Part shown: positions 33,810 through 61,799 of the stretch, piece by piece
Numbering within the stretch: the stretch's first letter is position 1
Layout: every line of letters begins with the position of its first letter
Assembly: GCA_947650365.1 (NCBI GenBank)
Contig: OX393550.1
Coordinates: 72,239,478-72,303,477 of the forward strand
Direction of reading: 5' to 3'
DNA length: 64,000 nucleotides
Source: Chamaelirium japonicum
Taxonomy: Eukaryota > Streptophyta > Magnoliopsida > Liliales > Melanthiaceae
Translations under genes and position numbers: made by a program
The notes under the pieces: model-generated
The model's input: only the letters and a program-made list of their open reading frames with translations
Database searches by the model: none
Told to the model about the DNA's origin: nothing

Positions 33810-35650
33810 AATATTTTGTTGTGATTTGATAGGATTCAAAATAAGGATTCTATTTATAAAAAAAAGAAGCATTATCTAAACTCTTGAAATGATTCTATTT
33901 CTCCATCAGATAAAATATTAACCAGAAAAGAGTTTCAAGAATAGAATAAGAGGTTATCAATTATTTACATACATAGAACCCCACACGTCTTGGCACACAA
34001 CACAAAAAGAACACAAAAAAATAGCAACTTAAGAAAGGGAAATGGAACTTACAAAAAAAAAGGGAAATGGAAAAATATAAAATTCTGCATCAGAATTCAG
34101 CTTTATTATTTAAATATAAGCAGCATTTATATGTGTATATATATGGGGTTTTTCATATAGCCCCCTGAAAACTAGGTTGTCTGCATATAAATATTTACAT
34201 ATTGACCCTTAAAAACTAGATTACATGTGCAGATTGACTCCTAAGTCTAACTGTAGTGTATTTGGGGAAAACATTTTAGGCATATTTATGGTTTGACTAT
34301 TACTAGGATGATTTTACCCTTAACCTGAAGAGCGAAAGTTAGGCCCGGAGAACCACATAAAAATGCTAATTTAGGGCAAATAGAGAGTAGGGGAGGGAGC
34401 TTTTTTGTCCTAAAGTAGGGGTTTCGTGTGATTCTCCAGGCCTAACAAGCAAACCACGAATATACATGGTAAATTCCCCCCAAATAGAAGCTAACTAACC
34501 TAGAACATTGATGTTTCTAAACTACAAAATTATGATTGAAAAGAAACATGAATATTTGAGTAAATGCATTTTCTAGGATATTAAATTATTTCAGAATATC
34601 TTGCAGATGTGCTCTACCCAAATATCAGAATATACTTCAAAATAACTAGTATACTTTCCTTATAAACCTCATTGCATCCCACATCCAACGGACACAAGGA
34701 TTGTAGCAACTTGAGAGGTCTATATGAAGAGAACAAAATTCATTGCAACAGGTGCCAACTTGTTGTCCATTCATACAACTCATACATCCTTTGAACAAAA
34801 TCACCAAAGTGAGCATATGCATATATTCTCCTCCGCTCTTCCACTTGCATTGCATGCAAAACGAGTGAATGAAATCTACGCTGCTCAAAGCCTCAAACAT
34901 TAATTATGACCAACATACTTCGCTTTATCCAAAAAAAATGACCATTTAGTGAAACAAATTGCTAGAACATCAAAAAAGGTTAATACTCCAATAACTTACA
35001 GATATCTTTCAAGCTATTCATGAATACTATTCAATAGGCATTCCTACAAATTGTTGCTTCCCAGACTTAAAGAAAGAAGGAAATGAGGAACTTGCACCAT
35101 CTATCCTAACAAATAATACAATTTTCATAAGGCAAATGTAAAAATTACAAAGTTCATCAATGCAACTCCAGGTACCTTTCGACAATATACAATAACCCAA
35201 ATGAGCTTATTTGACCCAAAAGCAACAGTCGTGACTAGAAAACAAAAGCTATCAGGCTTTGCATTCTAGAAGTTGAGTTCATCTCATTCATAATTGGAAT
35301 AACTCCTATCGATATGAGTTCATAGAGCTGGACAATATCTCATCTTAGCAAGCGTATGCTACGCATAGTATATGCAAAGAACTTTTCATTAAGGATTTGC
35401 ATAAAAAATAAAAGAAAAAGCCTAAGGAAGTCAATTAACTCCATTGCTTTTACTCCTCTCTCTTCAACATGTATTGCGCGTTACACTGGTTAATATAGGG
35501 CTATTCTATTCATTATCGACAAAATTTAAGCTACCTAGACAAATTCAAAAGGAATATGACCATTTAAGTAGAAGAACTATTCAAAGTCATAACATTGTTG
35601 AATTTCTTACAAAGAATTAGAAGCTGAACATCTGACACAGGAGCTAAAAT
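33810..35650. other. AT-rich stretch, probable intron
   Basis: No exon with good splice sites was found. A region at 34140-34480 contains 'CATATAGCCCCCTGAAAACT' and related repeat-like text. It follows the last well-supported exon of the FAM21-like gene on the minus strand. Confidence 0.4.
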
Positions 35651-35659
35651 TTCAATTAC

Positions 35660-50637
<14,978 letters not shown>

Positions 50638-50639
50638 CT

Positions 50640-51150
50640 CCCCCAGCTCAGTGGAACCTCTGCAGGCGGGCGGTTGATCGAGGGGCAAGGAAGAGGATTA
50701 GGGTTTCGTTTGGAGCCGACCGTTTTAACCTAATCATGCAAGAGCCTGATTAGGGTTTCATTTTGCATGCTGAAACGCTTCTTTGGTTACTCACAGCGCA
50801 TGACCCTCTTCCTTGTCCCTCTTTCTTGTTGGTTGCTAGGAAAATTTTCAGCACTCTGTACCAAACAACCATGGGCCCACTGCGATTCAAGGGAAATGGG
50901 GTAGCAGGCCCCAACACATTGGGGGTAGTGGCCCCCAGCACTGGCTGTGGGGCATTGGGCCCCGCAGTTGAGGCTGGTTATTCCATTTTTGCTATTTTTG
51001 GATGGGCTATTTACACCACAGAGATTACTAACGGTGATACCATGGGTTGCACCTGCAATTGTGCTGCCTCCTATAATGTGTGGTGCAAACCACTACTCAC
51101 CATAGCCCGTTGAAGCTCATCCATCGGCTTGACCCATGCAGGTCACCACC
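50640..51150. other. Upstream region of the FAM21-like gene
   Basis: 50750-50790 contains a second, partial copy of exon-1 sequence (CATTTTGCATGCTGAAACGC against CATTTTGCATGCTGAGGCGC). TATA-like and CT-rich motifs are not convincing enough to call a promoter. Confidence 0.4.
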
Positions 51151-52847
51151 GCCCATGTCACGCCCCAGAAATCTGAAGACCGATCCCTGCGGTGTGAAAT
51201 GAGAAAAAGATGGGATTTTGGGTCTGGTCAATTGATTACACCAATTTGGGTTCTCACAGGACTTCTTCTACGCTCTCTAATATGAAAAACAAGAAGGAGG
51301 GAGAAAGAAGAGGGGAATCTTTTAAATTTGATTTCTCGAAAATATTTTTATTAAAAAGCAAAGAAAGAGAAATGTCAATAGAGAGAAGACATTATCTAGT
51401 AAGGCTCGACCTTCAAAAGTCATATCCTCTCAGTATGAGTGACCTATCGGTGCCACTACATGCTGACAGGAGTCTATCTGAGGGAGCACGAGGCTCAAGC
51501 CTCCTACGGCTAGCCAAATGGTCTCATTCATGCCCTAACACTCAGGTGCATCAGTCTAGAGTTCCTATCAATAGGGTTAATCAATTTAGTCATTTATATG
51601 CATTTATATTTTCATCATGATCTATCTTAGGCTTGGGGCCTTGAGGAGAGGCCTACCCAAAAGAATTCAGTTGGAACCATTGCAACTACAACCATAGTAT
51701 ACTAACTAACTAATTAAAACTCTTATTCCAATACAATTACGATGTCTGAAGAGAAAAGACTACAAGATTAACGTACTAAGCAGAAAGGTAACACTGCAAC
51801 TCTAACTCCGCCTCTGGACTCTTACTGCTACTCCTGAGCATCCGGACCTGCAACTGAGCCTACTCGTGGGAACGAGTAGCCCCCAATAGGAAATTGGGAG
51901 ATTAGCCAAATTAATGGCTAGTGACATCCTAATAGTCTTTAATAATATGAGACAACTAATCTTAATAAATTAAGATAAGATCTATCAGTTCTAGTAGAAT
52001 CAAAGTTTGCAGAATGATACCTAAACCTATCGGTAGTCTATATTCACATGCAATTCCTACTGTCACTAAGTTATCTAACATGAAGTCCATTCAATGTTCT
52101 ACAGCATTAAAGAACAAATTAAATAAGACGTTCAGATAAAGTCACGAAGTCATCATGTAAACAGTCACACAATTCTAAATTCATATATAGATAAAATACA
52201 CACTATCAAAATGTGAACCTCGGATATTTTGTTCATCATGCCCCCGGTCGGGCATTACTATAGGGCCTTTTATTTCGATGTAGAGGGCCAACTCTCTCGT
52301 CGTGCATCCACCAACACCATGCACTAGTCACCCAGATGATCATAAGGGATTTCCCGTCTTTCACGGTGGAGCTCTACCGCCCAACTTGCTTTACTATGGG
52401 GACTTCAACTCCCCGGGACAGGGTTGCTAGGCCAATCCCTACTCGAGGGCACCACCTATTGGCTTTACCACAACCCTTGCCCGTGACCCCTAACCTACTT
52501 AACTTCGGCTGTACGCGCAGGGTGGTTCACGGCCCATGCGCGTACGGGGTCCCTACCCTCTAACCAGGTAGATTCACATATAACATCTTTCAACATATAC
52601 AATGAAGCTACAAAAAGTCTATTTAAAGCTTATCAATTTCCAACAATTTACCCCTGGTTTCGTACTGCTCTCGCAACCCATGTGACATAATAAAACAATA
52701 AAGTAAGACACTCATCCCAGTGACCCGTGTGCTAGGGTTGCCATACTCCTCTCAGGAGGGTGGGGCCTGATAATTATTAGTTATTCAATTTAATGTTTAA
52801 TTTAAGGGAATCCTAATTACGGTGTCCATACAAACAAAAGCAGTCAT

Positions 52848-52874
52848 TATTATTATTATTATTATTATTATTAA
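52848..52874. repeat. (ATT)n microsatellite
   Basis: Nine ATT units inside the solo LTR. A shorter ATTATT tract stands at the corresponding place in the LTR copy near 58225. Confidence 0.85.
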
Positions 52875-54450
52875 TATTTTAAGCATGCGTCGCTGGACTC
52901 GCGACTCCGCATGCAAGGCGGGGTCCACTTGACCACATGCGACGATGCCCGGCGAGGCCCGCATGCAGTGTCATGGACACCTACCCTTAGTCATTCTCAT
53001 TTCCCACTATTAAAGACCACACAAGGGTAGTAGATGTCACCTGGTTGTCGATCGCACATGACTCCTGCTAGCTGCCTCTGATCCGTCTCCACTGGATCAC
53101 CACGATCAAGGCCTGATAATAACCACAGCTCTGTATCACAACTCTATTGATTAAAATATAAGAATCAACAACGAGAGTTCTATGCCAAGGATAGTCGGGC
53201 ACCCTCGATAGGGGACCAACATTGAGTCGACAACACGCAAATCCGTGCGATTGAAGAACTCAAACCTAAACAATACTAGGCCAATCAAGTAAACAGAAGC
53301 TAAACCTACTCATCAAATCGGGCTTAAAGAACCCTTTCCGATGGTTCCAGTTTCGCTGGAATCCGACTTCGGTCGAATGGTTTCGGGGCAAACCATGTAG
53401 AACCGGTAAAACCGATCGCATGGTTGGGTCACTAGGGTAGAAGAGGTTCTAGGGTTATCTTCTAGGTTTAATAGGTAGGACTCAATGTTCTGAGCATAAT
53501 GCCGCTGGTTTCGTCCGAATCCGAGTTCGGAAGATGAAACGGCAGTCAAACCATGGTACCGCAATAAGATCGGGTCAAAGGATAAAGCAGGATATTAAAT
53601 AGTATAATTGCTATTCTAGACTATGGCCAACAGGTAGTATTTTCCGAGCCGGTCGAAATGGCGCTGGCTTCGTCCAATTCCGAGTTCGGACAGAGAAATG
53701 GCAGTCGAACCAAAATTGACTGGTTCATGGGTCTGGTTCAGGTGAACCAGACCGGTTCACTACGTGGGTCGGGTCAGGTCTGCTGGTCGGGTCGGGTCTG
53801 CAGTGCAATGCGGGTCTGGTTTATGGCTAAACGGGTCGGGTCTGGGGGTTAAGTAATAACCGGAAAATTACCGTGTTGCCCCCCCTAACTCCTTCTTCTC
53901 CATGACAAAGAGACCAGCGGCGCTGGTTCTTGCGTGCCGGCGGCCGACGGGAGCGGCGGCCTGGAGTGCCGGCGAGCGCTCGGCCGGCCTCTCCCGCACC
54001 ACCCCCACAGAGGAGGCGCGATGGGAGGCGGCCGGAGCGGCCGTCGGAGCCCGAGAGCTCGGCCGGAAGGGGGGCTTCACGAGGGTTGGTCGGAGGTCGG
54101 TGGTCGCCGGGGAGGGGCTCGGTGCGGCGACGGTGTCCGCCCGTGCGGGCCGCGGCAAGGGAGAAGGAAGGGCCGGGGGTCGCGGGGTTGGGTCGCGGAG
54201 GGGATGAGAGGATGAGGCTGGGGTGGCTGACCTGCGGGGTGACGGCATGCTCGCCGGGGCTCCGGCGAGGGGCGGGTCGGCTGCTCCATCTTCCTTGATC
54301 TCTTCTCCTTCCCCATCTTTGTCTCGCGTTCTCTCTCTTCTTCTCCCGTTCTCTCTCTCTTCCTCTCTTTCTCTCTCTCTATTTCTCCCGTTCTCTCTCT
54401 CTCTCCTCTCGTTCTCTCTCTATTTCGTTCTCTCCCGTTCCTCTCTCTCT

Positions 54451-54460
54451 CTATTTATAG
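54451..54460 (-). promoter_or_regulatory. Probable TATA box of the solo LTR
   Basis: CTATAAATAG on the minus strand, followed downstream by GA-rich and GC-rich leader sequence. It is placed as an LTR promoter would be. Confidence 0.45.
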
Positions 54461-55307
54461 ATAAAGGGGGAGGCTGTGATAAGAAGGGATGGAGGATAGG
54501 GTTGGTTAAAACCTTCCTAAAAAGGGGGAGGGGATAAAGGGAAGAAAGATAAGGATCGATATATCATCCCAATCCTGCCCGATAATTTTCATCCGAATTT
54601 TGAATTTTAAATCACTGGGGAGGGAGGTCAGGAGAGCTTAAGTTATGCTAGGAGACCGGGAGGCAAGCTCTAGGGCTGGTCGGGCTCGGTCCCGAGCCCT
54701 GAACCAGGCTCGGTTGGAATCCGGGTGCGATTCGCCCAATAACCTAGCTGAAAAGAATAATAAGTCGTAACTATCAAACCGAAAGTTGGAATAGGGCCCG
54801 AGAGGATTCGTTGGAAAGGTCTCGTCAACGCAAACGCGTTAACGCTTGGTACATAATTTTCTGACTTCTGGATCTCCCAAAAAGAAGGAAAGACTCCAAA
54901 ACTCAAAATAGCAATAACTATTCACCCGGATGTCGGATCGACCCTAACTCAGGCTCATTGGAAGGATCTCTCAGATCCTCATCTAACGTATCTTGTTTCG
55001 TTACGATTCGATCACCTGATCTCTTGCAAGAAACAAAACAGCTACAACTATCGACCAATTATCGTTTTTCTAGGGTTTACCTGCCGGGCTGCTGAAACTG
55101 GCTGCGCATACACATGATCGTTGCACGGAACGCACCATCGTGACATGCTCAAAGTTACGGAGAATGTGAACGTAAAACATCTCATAGGTTTACGATCCAT
55201 TTATTGAAAAAAAGCCCAAAGAAAAAGTCTGGCTGCAAAAAGACGAAACTAGCCATTGAGGATTTCTATTATTCTCAAATCTAACACCACAGGTGTTACA
55301 GCCCATC

Positions 55308-55309
<2 letters not shown>

Positions 55310-55394
<85 letters not shown>
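55310..55394. repeat. (CT)n microsatellite
   Basis: About 42 CT units directly between the solo LTR's right flank and the second dispersed-repeat copy. Confidence 0.95.
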
Positions 55395-55396
<2 letters not shown>

Positions 55397-55404
55397 CTAG
55401 GTCC

Positions 55405-56090
55405 CCTTTGTGCACTCGGCATTGCATGGCCATTTGGCCTCTGATAACCGAATAAAATATAGATACACACAGCATCGCATGGTCGAGTGCACAGGAAAGG
55501 GGGCCAACAGCCGAGTGTAGGAGGAGGGAGGTGCACTATGGAAGATGAAGAAGCAGGAAAAAGGAGGAAGGGGAGGAGGAAGAAGAATGAGGAAGGAGGA
55601 GGATGAGGGAGGCAACAATGGATTTCATGGGGCCAATGTCGGCGGATGCGAATGACGGAGGTGGCTGGTCTTCTACTTGGCATGGTTGGACGTGGCAGCG
55701 GGTCTGTGTTGCCCTCATCCCTCACATAGGCAGGGTTTTTTTGTGTAAATGTGTTGTCCCTAGTAATCTCTGTAGTGTATATACCCCCACCTCTATTATT
55801 TGCCTAGAGACCAAAACATCATTTCTAAAAGCGTAAATGACACGAACCAGACACCTTTTTACATTACTTTCATATTAACAATGCCAACTCATGCTGACAT
55901 CAACAGTAAACATGTTGTGGGACCCAATTGTTGATCGCATCTCGAATAGCTAGAAGTAGTTAGGGGAATAATGATCAGTACCTTTAGATAGCGGAATAGC
56001 TAGCCCACTACATATGGATTTCTACCATTTCTCTAACTAAAAAGATCAAGGTAGCGGAGTAGCAGACCCGATGTATGTGCTCTTAGTAGA
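55405..56090. repeat. Dispersed repeat, copy 2
   Basis: Direct copy of 49460-50095, with the same block order and extra sequence at 55440-55480. Reading frames along it are low-complexity. Confidence 0.75.
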
Positions 56091-56099
56091 TACATGGAT

Positions 56100-56700
56100 A
56101 TGCTATGGCTATTTGCACCCCACAAATTACTAATAAATAAAAAAATATGGGATGTGTCCCCGTAGCATCCCAGGCATATTGATATGCACACCGTTTCAAT
56201 CACTCCTAGCCGACATGGTTGTTAGCTGCTCCTAACTTACATGGTGTGGTGCATGACAGTCGTGGGTTTCATACTTGGAACTTACTAATATAAGACTTCC
56301 AAAATAAACTAGTGAGGATCTCTATGATAAGGATCCATGAATCCTGCAAGTTTTGTACACTCACCAGCTTCGACTTTAGATGGATGAACCCATTAGTGGT
56401 CGGATTTGGCATATTAGGTGCTACCTCCATCTAAGATTATTGTGTAGTGATGTCAATGATGATAAATCTCCTTTTTGATTGATGACACTTGCTCTAGGAA
56501 CTAATCAAAAGATAGTATGTCATCTATATATATGAATACATTTTCGTTACTTTCAGACCAAGCTCGTCCTCAAGCTCTCACATGACCACCTATCGACTTC
56601 TTAAACAGTATCTTTATTTAGAATCTAATGAGTGCATCTCTTCGTGATATTGCTAAAAAAGGAAGATAAAATCTAATAAAAAAGTGGAGATTTCCACTGG
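56100..56700. other. Unrecognised stretch
   Basis: Nothing definable. It may be decayed retrotransposon sequence. Confidence 0.3.
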
Positions 56701-56702
56701 GA

Positions 56703-56891
56703 ATGACCTATGGAGAGAAAATACTATTGTACGTCTTCCTTGAAATCCACTTGCGATACATTAAAGGGTTTGGATTGGCAGAGGGCAATGGATGTGATGG
56801 ACATCCTTTCACCCTTCACGCTCCGACTTTTGATTCTCTCGTTGGCCAACTGAAGTTAAAAATCAAAAATTGGAACCATCTTCTTAGTTTC
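56703..56891 (+). pseudogene. Possible LINE reverse-transcriptase fragment
   Basis: The short frame encodes HPFTLHAPTFDSLVGQLKLK followed by IKNWNHLLSF. This resembles the region after the RT active site in plant L1 LINEs ('F..L...L..K...WK...LSFAGR'). It is cut off by the LTR at 56892. Confidence 0.35.
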
Positions 56892-57240
56892 TGTCACGCC
56901 CCAGAAATCTGAAATCGATCCCTGGGGTGTGAGGTGAGAAAAACCAAGGGTTTTAGGGTTTGGTCAACTGTCTACTCCAATTAGGACTTCTCACAAGTCT
57001 TCTACTCTCTCAAGAATGAAGAAGAAGGAGCAGGGAGAACAAGGGGAATTTTAAAACTTATTTTTATAAAAACATTTTTCTATTTAAAAAGAAGTAGAGA
57101 GATACAGAGTATTGTCGATAAGAGAAAATGACCAAACTCGACATTCACTAGAGTATTTCCCTCAACATATAAGGCCTGTCGGTGCCCCACATGTTGACAG
57201 AAGTCCCTATCAATCAAATACACATGTATGGGCAATTTCT
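56892..57240 (-). repeat. Partial gypsy LTR (probable 3' LTR end)
   Basis: Starts TGTCACGCCCCAGAAATCTG like the solo LTR and follows it for about 350 bases. It is truncated before 57300. Confidence 0.65.
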
Positions 57241-57456
57241 TAACTACCAATCAATTATTCCGATCTATCCAATTCCCCAAGTACAATAAACCCTAGACTC
57301 TCGCACACTAAGCTACCACTGACTACTCTAAGAAATACTACCAAATCAATCTCTCGACTATCTCTAGAAATACCCTAGCACTAGTACGGCCTAAACCTCC
57401 CGTATAAAGCATCACAAGATAACATCCTAATGAAACCCCTAGGAACATATCCCTAA

Positions 57457-57468
57457 GCTCTGATACCA
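57457..57468 (-). other. Primer-binding site of a truncated gypsy-like element
   Basis: TGGTATCAGAGC on the minus strand, two bases from the LTR start at 57471. It shows the element read leftward. Confidence 0.65.
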
Positions 57469-57470
57469 AC

Positions 57471-58460
57471 TTTCACGCCCCAGAAATCTGGAACCGATCC
57501 CTGGGGTGTAAGGTAAGAAAAATAAAGGGATTTAGGATTTGGTCACCTAACTACACCAATTAGGGTTCCTCACAGGGCTTCTACTCTCTCATGAATGAAG
57601 AAGAAGAAGAAGAAGAAGAGAGAAACAAGAGGTATTTTAAAACTGGATTTTTGTGAAAAATATTTTTATTTTAAAGGAATGTAGAGAGATAAATTTTTTG
57701 TCGATAGAGATATAATTAAGCTCGACTTTCAAAAGGCTATCCTCTCAGTATGAGCGTTATATCGGGGCCACTACATACCAACAGAGGTCCCTCTAAAGGA
57801 GCATGAGGCTCAAGCCTCCAACGGCGAGTTAGGAATCTCACCTACTTTCTGACACTCAGTACACTGGTTTAGAGGTTCTATCTACATGGCTAGTCAATTA
57901 GGTCAATTATTTTTCTTATATTTCCATCGTGATCTACCCTAGGCTTGGGACCTTGAGGAGAGGCCTACCCAAAAGAATTCAACTATATCAATGCCTCTAA
58001 AAATTATGAAACACTAAAAGAGACTAAATGATCTTATACTAATCTCAATGATTACATAGCCAAAAATAAAGAGACTGTAAGACGACAAACTGGAAACATG
58101 ACTCTACTGCAACCCTAACTCTGCCTCGAGCCTCCCACTGCTACTCTTAAACCTCCGAACCTGCAGGAGAGTCTATTCGTGGGAAAGAGTAGCCCCCAAT
58201 AGGAAATTGAAAGATTAGCCACATATTATTTTATTATTATATTATTAAAAATAACATTCGTGCTATGCCTCGATACACGTGCTCACGAGCTCGTGTGACT
58301 ACACCTCCAATGTAGCCTCGTGACCTATACTCGGGATCCACTGCCTGGTCCCGCTCGAGTACAACCAGCAGCATACCAACTAATGAAAATAATTATTCAA
58401 TCTACGATATTAAAATAATATTAAAATCAAACCGGGTTGCCCTGAGCGAAAACACACTGG
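57471..58460 (-). repeat. 5' LTR of the truncated element, incomplete
   Basis: Starts TTTCACGCCCC (G-to-T change in the terminal TG) and parallels 51156-51920, including CTTGAGGAGAGGCCTACCCA and GCCCCCAATAGGAAATTG. It then jumps to sequence near the (ATT)n of the solo LTR, so it has an internal deletion. The right end is not resolved. Confidence 0.65.
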
Positions 58461-59120
58461 AGTGCTGATCATTACAGTTTCTCGATTCAATTCCACAATC
58501 TATTCATCGCCATGCGTTGGATCAATCAACTTGACTCCTCACATCGATTTTTATATTTGTTTTCACCGTCACACTATGGATTCATGACCTTGCTTTTTGA
58601 TAGAATAAAAAAATACACCTTTGATATCAATCAGCATAGTGGAGTTATCCAATTTAACTCAAAATAACCTACTGACACCTAATAGGCCATTAATTAATTT
58701 AGCTTCATACTTTGGCACTTTAAGTGCCCTAAAGATACTCCTACATCATTTATACTCCCACAAAAACTCATGTTGTTAACACCGCGTGTTTGCAAGTAAA
58801 GCATCATATTGAACAGTCAACAGTGAGTTTTTTTTTTGTACAATGCTTTGAACAGTCAAGTAGTCAACAATGAGCTGTTTTTTTTTTGTACAAAGATTTG
58901 AACAATCAACAATAAGTTTTTTTTTTTGTACCATGGTTTTAACTGTCCAACACTTTTTTTCTATTGTTCGCTTTACATCCATTATCTTTAGATGAATTTT
59001 TTTATTGAATGCAAGCGTAGTGGATTAATAGTGGTGTAATCGTGTAATTGTATATTGTAATTTATAAATAATGTTCACAACACATGTTGTATTTTTTCTT
59101 TCACTGGAAAGCACATAGCT
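58460..59120. other. AT-rich sequence with four short related repeats
   Basis: 58820-58960 has three to four copies of a ~55-bp unit containing TTTTTTTTGTAC and TTGAACAGTCAA. No gene. Confidence 0.5.
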
Positions 59121-59129
59121 TTCGAAGAT

Positions 59130-61606
59130 TCAAAAAAGGATCCAAAATGATCCTAGATGGAAGTTTGCTTATTTACAAAATCCAAAAGATACAAATTATT
59201 TTACGCGCAAATTCTATGGAAAAGTCACAAAGGGGGAATCTATCGGGATAAATAACATACTGTTGGAGGTTTCCACAATTCAAAGGAGTGTTCAAAATAC
59301 CCATAATATATTAAAGAAGATATTAGAACTCTCATGTTAAGTAAAAAAGTGAGTAAGGAACAGATGAATTTTCATGAGCATGAATTTGCTGATGAAGAAG
59401 ATGGAGAGGAAAACAGTGCCGAGATTGAGCAGCATGAGAGGTATTCCACTCCAAGTGGAAGTGGTGCAAAAGATAAAAAATCCTTTCAATGTTTTTTTTT
59501 TTAAATAAGGCAACTGGGTCCTATGGATGTATATGTTGCTCTTGATCCCGAAATGGTTCTCAAAAGTAAGAATGCAGGCCAAATGAAACAAACGACAATC
59601 AATAAGCACTACAAGAAAGAGGTATGAGAATGAGTATGTGCAAATATAGCAAGGTGGATATACGATACTGGAATACCTTTTAATGCCGTCACTTTGGATA
59701 GCTTCAAGATTATGGTTGAATCCAAAGGGCAATATAGGATTGGTATGAAACCACCAAGTTACCATGAAGTGAAAGTTCCTCTTCTTAAAAAAGAATTGGC
59801 TTGAAAGGAAATTCTCATAAAGAGCCACAAAGAGAAATGAATAAGAAATGGATGTTCAATCATGTTCGGTGGTTGGACAAACAGAAATGAGAGGACTTTA
59901 GTGAACTTTTTGGTCAATTGCCCAAGATACACTATGTTTATAGAATCTATAGATGCTTCTGCATATATTAAGACGTGGGAAAAATGTTTGAGTTCCTTGA
60001 CAGTGTGGTGGAGTGTATTGAAAAAGCTAACGTGGATCAAGTTATAACGGATAATCATTCAAGTAATGTGATGATCGGTAAAAATTTATTTTCTTTTATT
60101 AAAGTATATTATTTCGCTATTTGATTTCAAAATTTGTTAAAGTTTTATTTATAAAATTATATGTTTTGACTTTTGATTGTTTTCTATTTTATATAGGGAG
60201 ATTGTTGGAAAGCGACATCATTTGTATTGGACAACAAGTGCATCTCACTGCCCAGACTTAATTTTGGAAGATATTAGAAAGGTCCCTAATATAAAGAGAA
60301 CTTTGAAAATGACAATAGCAATATAATCTATAATCTTTCGGGTTTTCTAAATATGAAGAGGCGATTCACAGGGCAAAAAGAGTTGATTAAGCCAGCCATC
60401 ATCCGATTTGCAACGGCATTCCTCACACTTTCAAACATACATCATCAAAAAGATTACTTAAGGAAGATGTTTTACTTTGGCAGATTGGATTAATAATAAA
60501 TGGGCAAAGGAGCAAAAGGGAAAGAGGGTAGCTCTTATTGTATTGATGCCTTCCTTTTGGAATATCATTGTCTATATCCTTAAGGTAACTGGTTCTCTTA
60601 TTCGTGTACTTTGATTGGTGGATAGTGAGAAAAAATTGGTGGATATATTTATAAGGCTATGGATAGAGTCAAAAAAGTTATTTCCAAGACTTTTAATGGG
60701 GATAAAAATAACTATAAGGAGATATTTAAAATCATTGATAAAAGGTGGGAATGTCAGTTACATCGTCCTTTACATGTAGTTGGGTACTTCTTGAACTCAG
60801 AGTTCTTGTTTGGAAACCTAACCATAGAGACAGAAAAGAAGGTTATGACAGGCTTGTATGAGTGCATATCAAGGTTGGTACCTAATATCTCCAAACAAGA
60901 TAAAAATCACTGAGGAGTTAACTATGTATAAAAGAGCTGAAGGGTTTTTTGCGATGAGTATGGCAATAAAATAACAAAATACAAAGACACCGAATAAATT
61001 TTTCATTAACTTCTTCTCTATTAAGCATTATCATTGTTGATTAAATTGGTTTAACAAACAAAAAATCTATATTAACAGTTGAATGATGGTCTGCTTATGG
61101 CTCCTTAACTTCTTATTTGTAACGATTTGTTGTAATGGTTTTAAACCTAAATTATAGTGCTTCTGGCTGTGAACGTAATTGGAATGTTTTTGAACATATA
61201 AGTTGTTTCGTTAAAGAAAAATCTACATTTGTTACCTAATATATGAAAAATCTGCATTGAAGAATTTTTATGCACCTAAAAGTTTTAAGTTTATTAGATA
61301 AGTTCTCATGTCTCACAATTTTTGTTTTGTGAATTTTGCAGATCCATAGCAAAAAAAGGATATGCTAGCACAAAAGTTCTTAAATGTTTTTGTGTATATC
61401 AAGTATAATTGAGCTCTGAAGTGCAGATATAACATGTGTGACACTATTGACCCCATTTCATTAAAAGACATAGATGATAGTAACGAGTGGTTGGTCAGGA
61501 TGATGGATAAAAAGGTTGAACAAGGTGCAGAAGATGACTTCGTCTTTGATGATGATCATTTGACATGGGACATTGCTGATGTGGCTAGTAGAGTCGAACA
61601 GCCTTA
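59130..61606 (+). pseudogene. Decayed hAT transposase
   Basis: Read over stops and frameshifts, the plus strand follows a plant hAT transposase from end to end. A BED-finger region ('AYLQNPKDTNYF', 'GKVTKG') lies near 59150-59260. A DUF659-like core at 59640-60070 has 'IPFNAV..DSFK', 'KPPSYHE..VPLLKKE', then 'FLVNCP..TMFIESIDASAY' and 'TDNHSSN'. The 120 bases at 60077-60197 behave as an intron. 'RFATAFLTLSNIHHQKD', then 'FNGDKNNYKEIFKIIDKRWE' and 'CQLHRPLH' follow at 60400-60780, then the hAT dimerisation motif SASGCERNWNVFEHI (61155-61200) and an acidic tail. A piece at about 60960-61140 lacks similarity. The enzyme would be inactive. Terminal inverted repeats were not identified. Confidence 0.85.
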
Positions 61607-61799
61607 ATACTAATACTAAATCAAGATCAAGCACAATGGTACAAGCAAAGGCAATGGGCTATAGTTTTACTTTTATGCCAAAGCCAAATTTAGAGGAAGA
61701 AGAGCTTGATTTAGAAGAGACGGAAGAGGAGGACACAAAGGGCTACAAATATGGAGTTTTTTTTGGACGAAAGTACCCTTAGGGTTTAAAATGTAAAAA

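Larger units (their letters stand above)
51151..55305 (-). mobile_element. Solo LTR, 4.1 kb, probably gypsy
   Basis: 51156-55300 starts TGTCACGCCCC and ends GGTGTTACA, flanked by GCCCA at 51151-51155 and 55301-55305. There is no internal retrotransposon sequence, so it appears to be a solo LTR left by recombination. A sibling LTR at 57471 has its primer-binding site on its left, so the LTR reads on the minus strand. A CTATAAATAG box lies on that strand at 54451-54460, ahead of a CT/GA-rich and then very GC-rich segment (53880-54300). LTRs of 3-4 kb with this terminus fit Tekay/Del-type chromoviruses, but no coding region is present to prove it. Confidence 0.8.

Noticed and set aside
53868..54298. 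Overlapping 80-126 codon frames in GC-rich DNA
   Set aside because: High GC content suppresses stops in several frames at once; Ala/Pro/Arg composition without a domain; lies inside an LTR leader.
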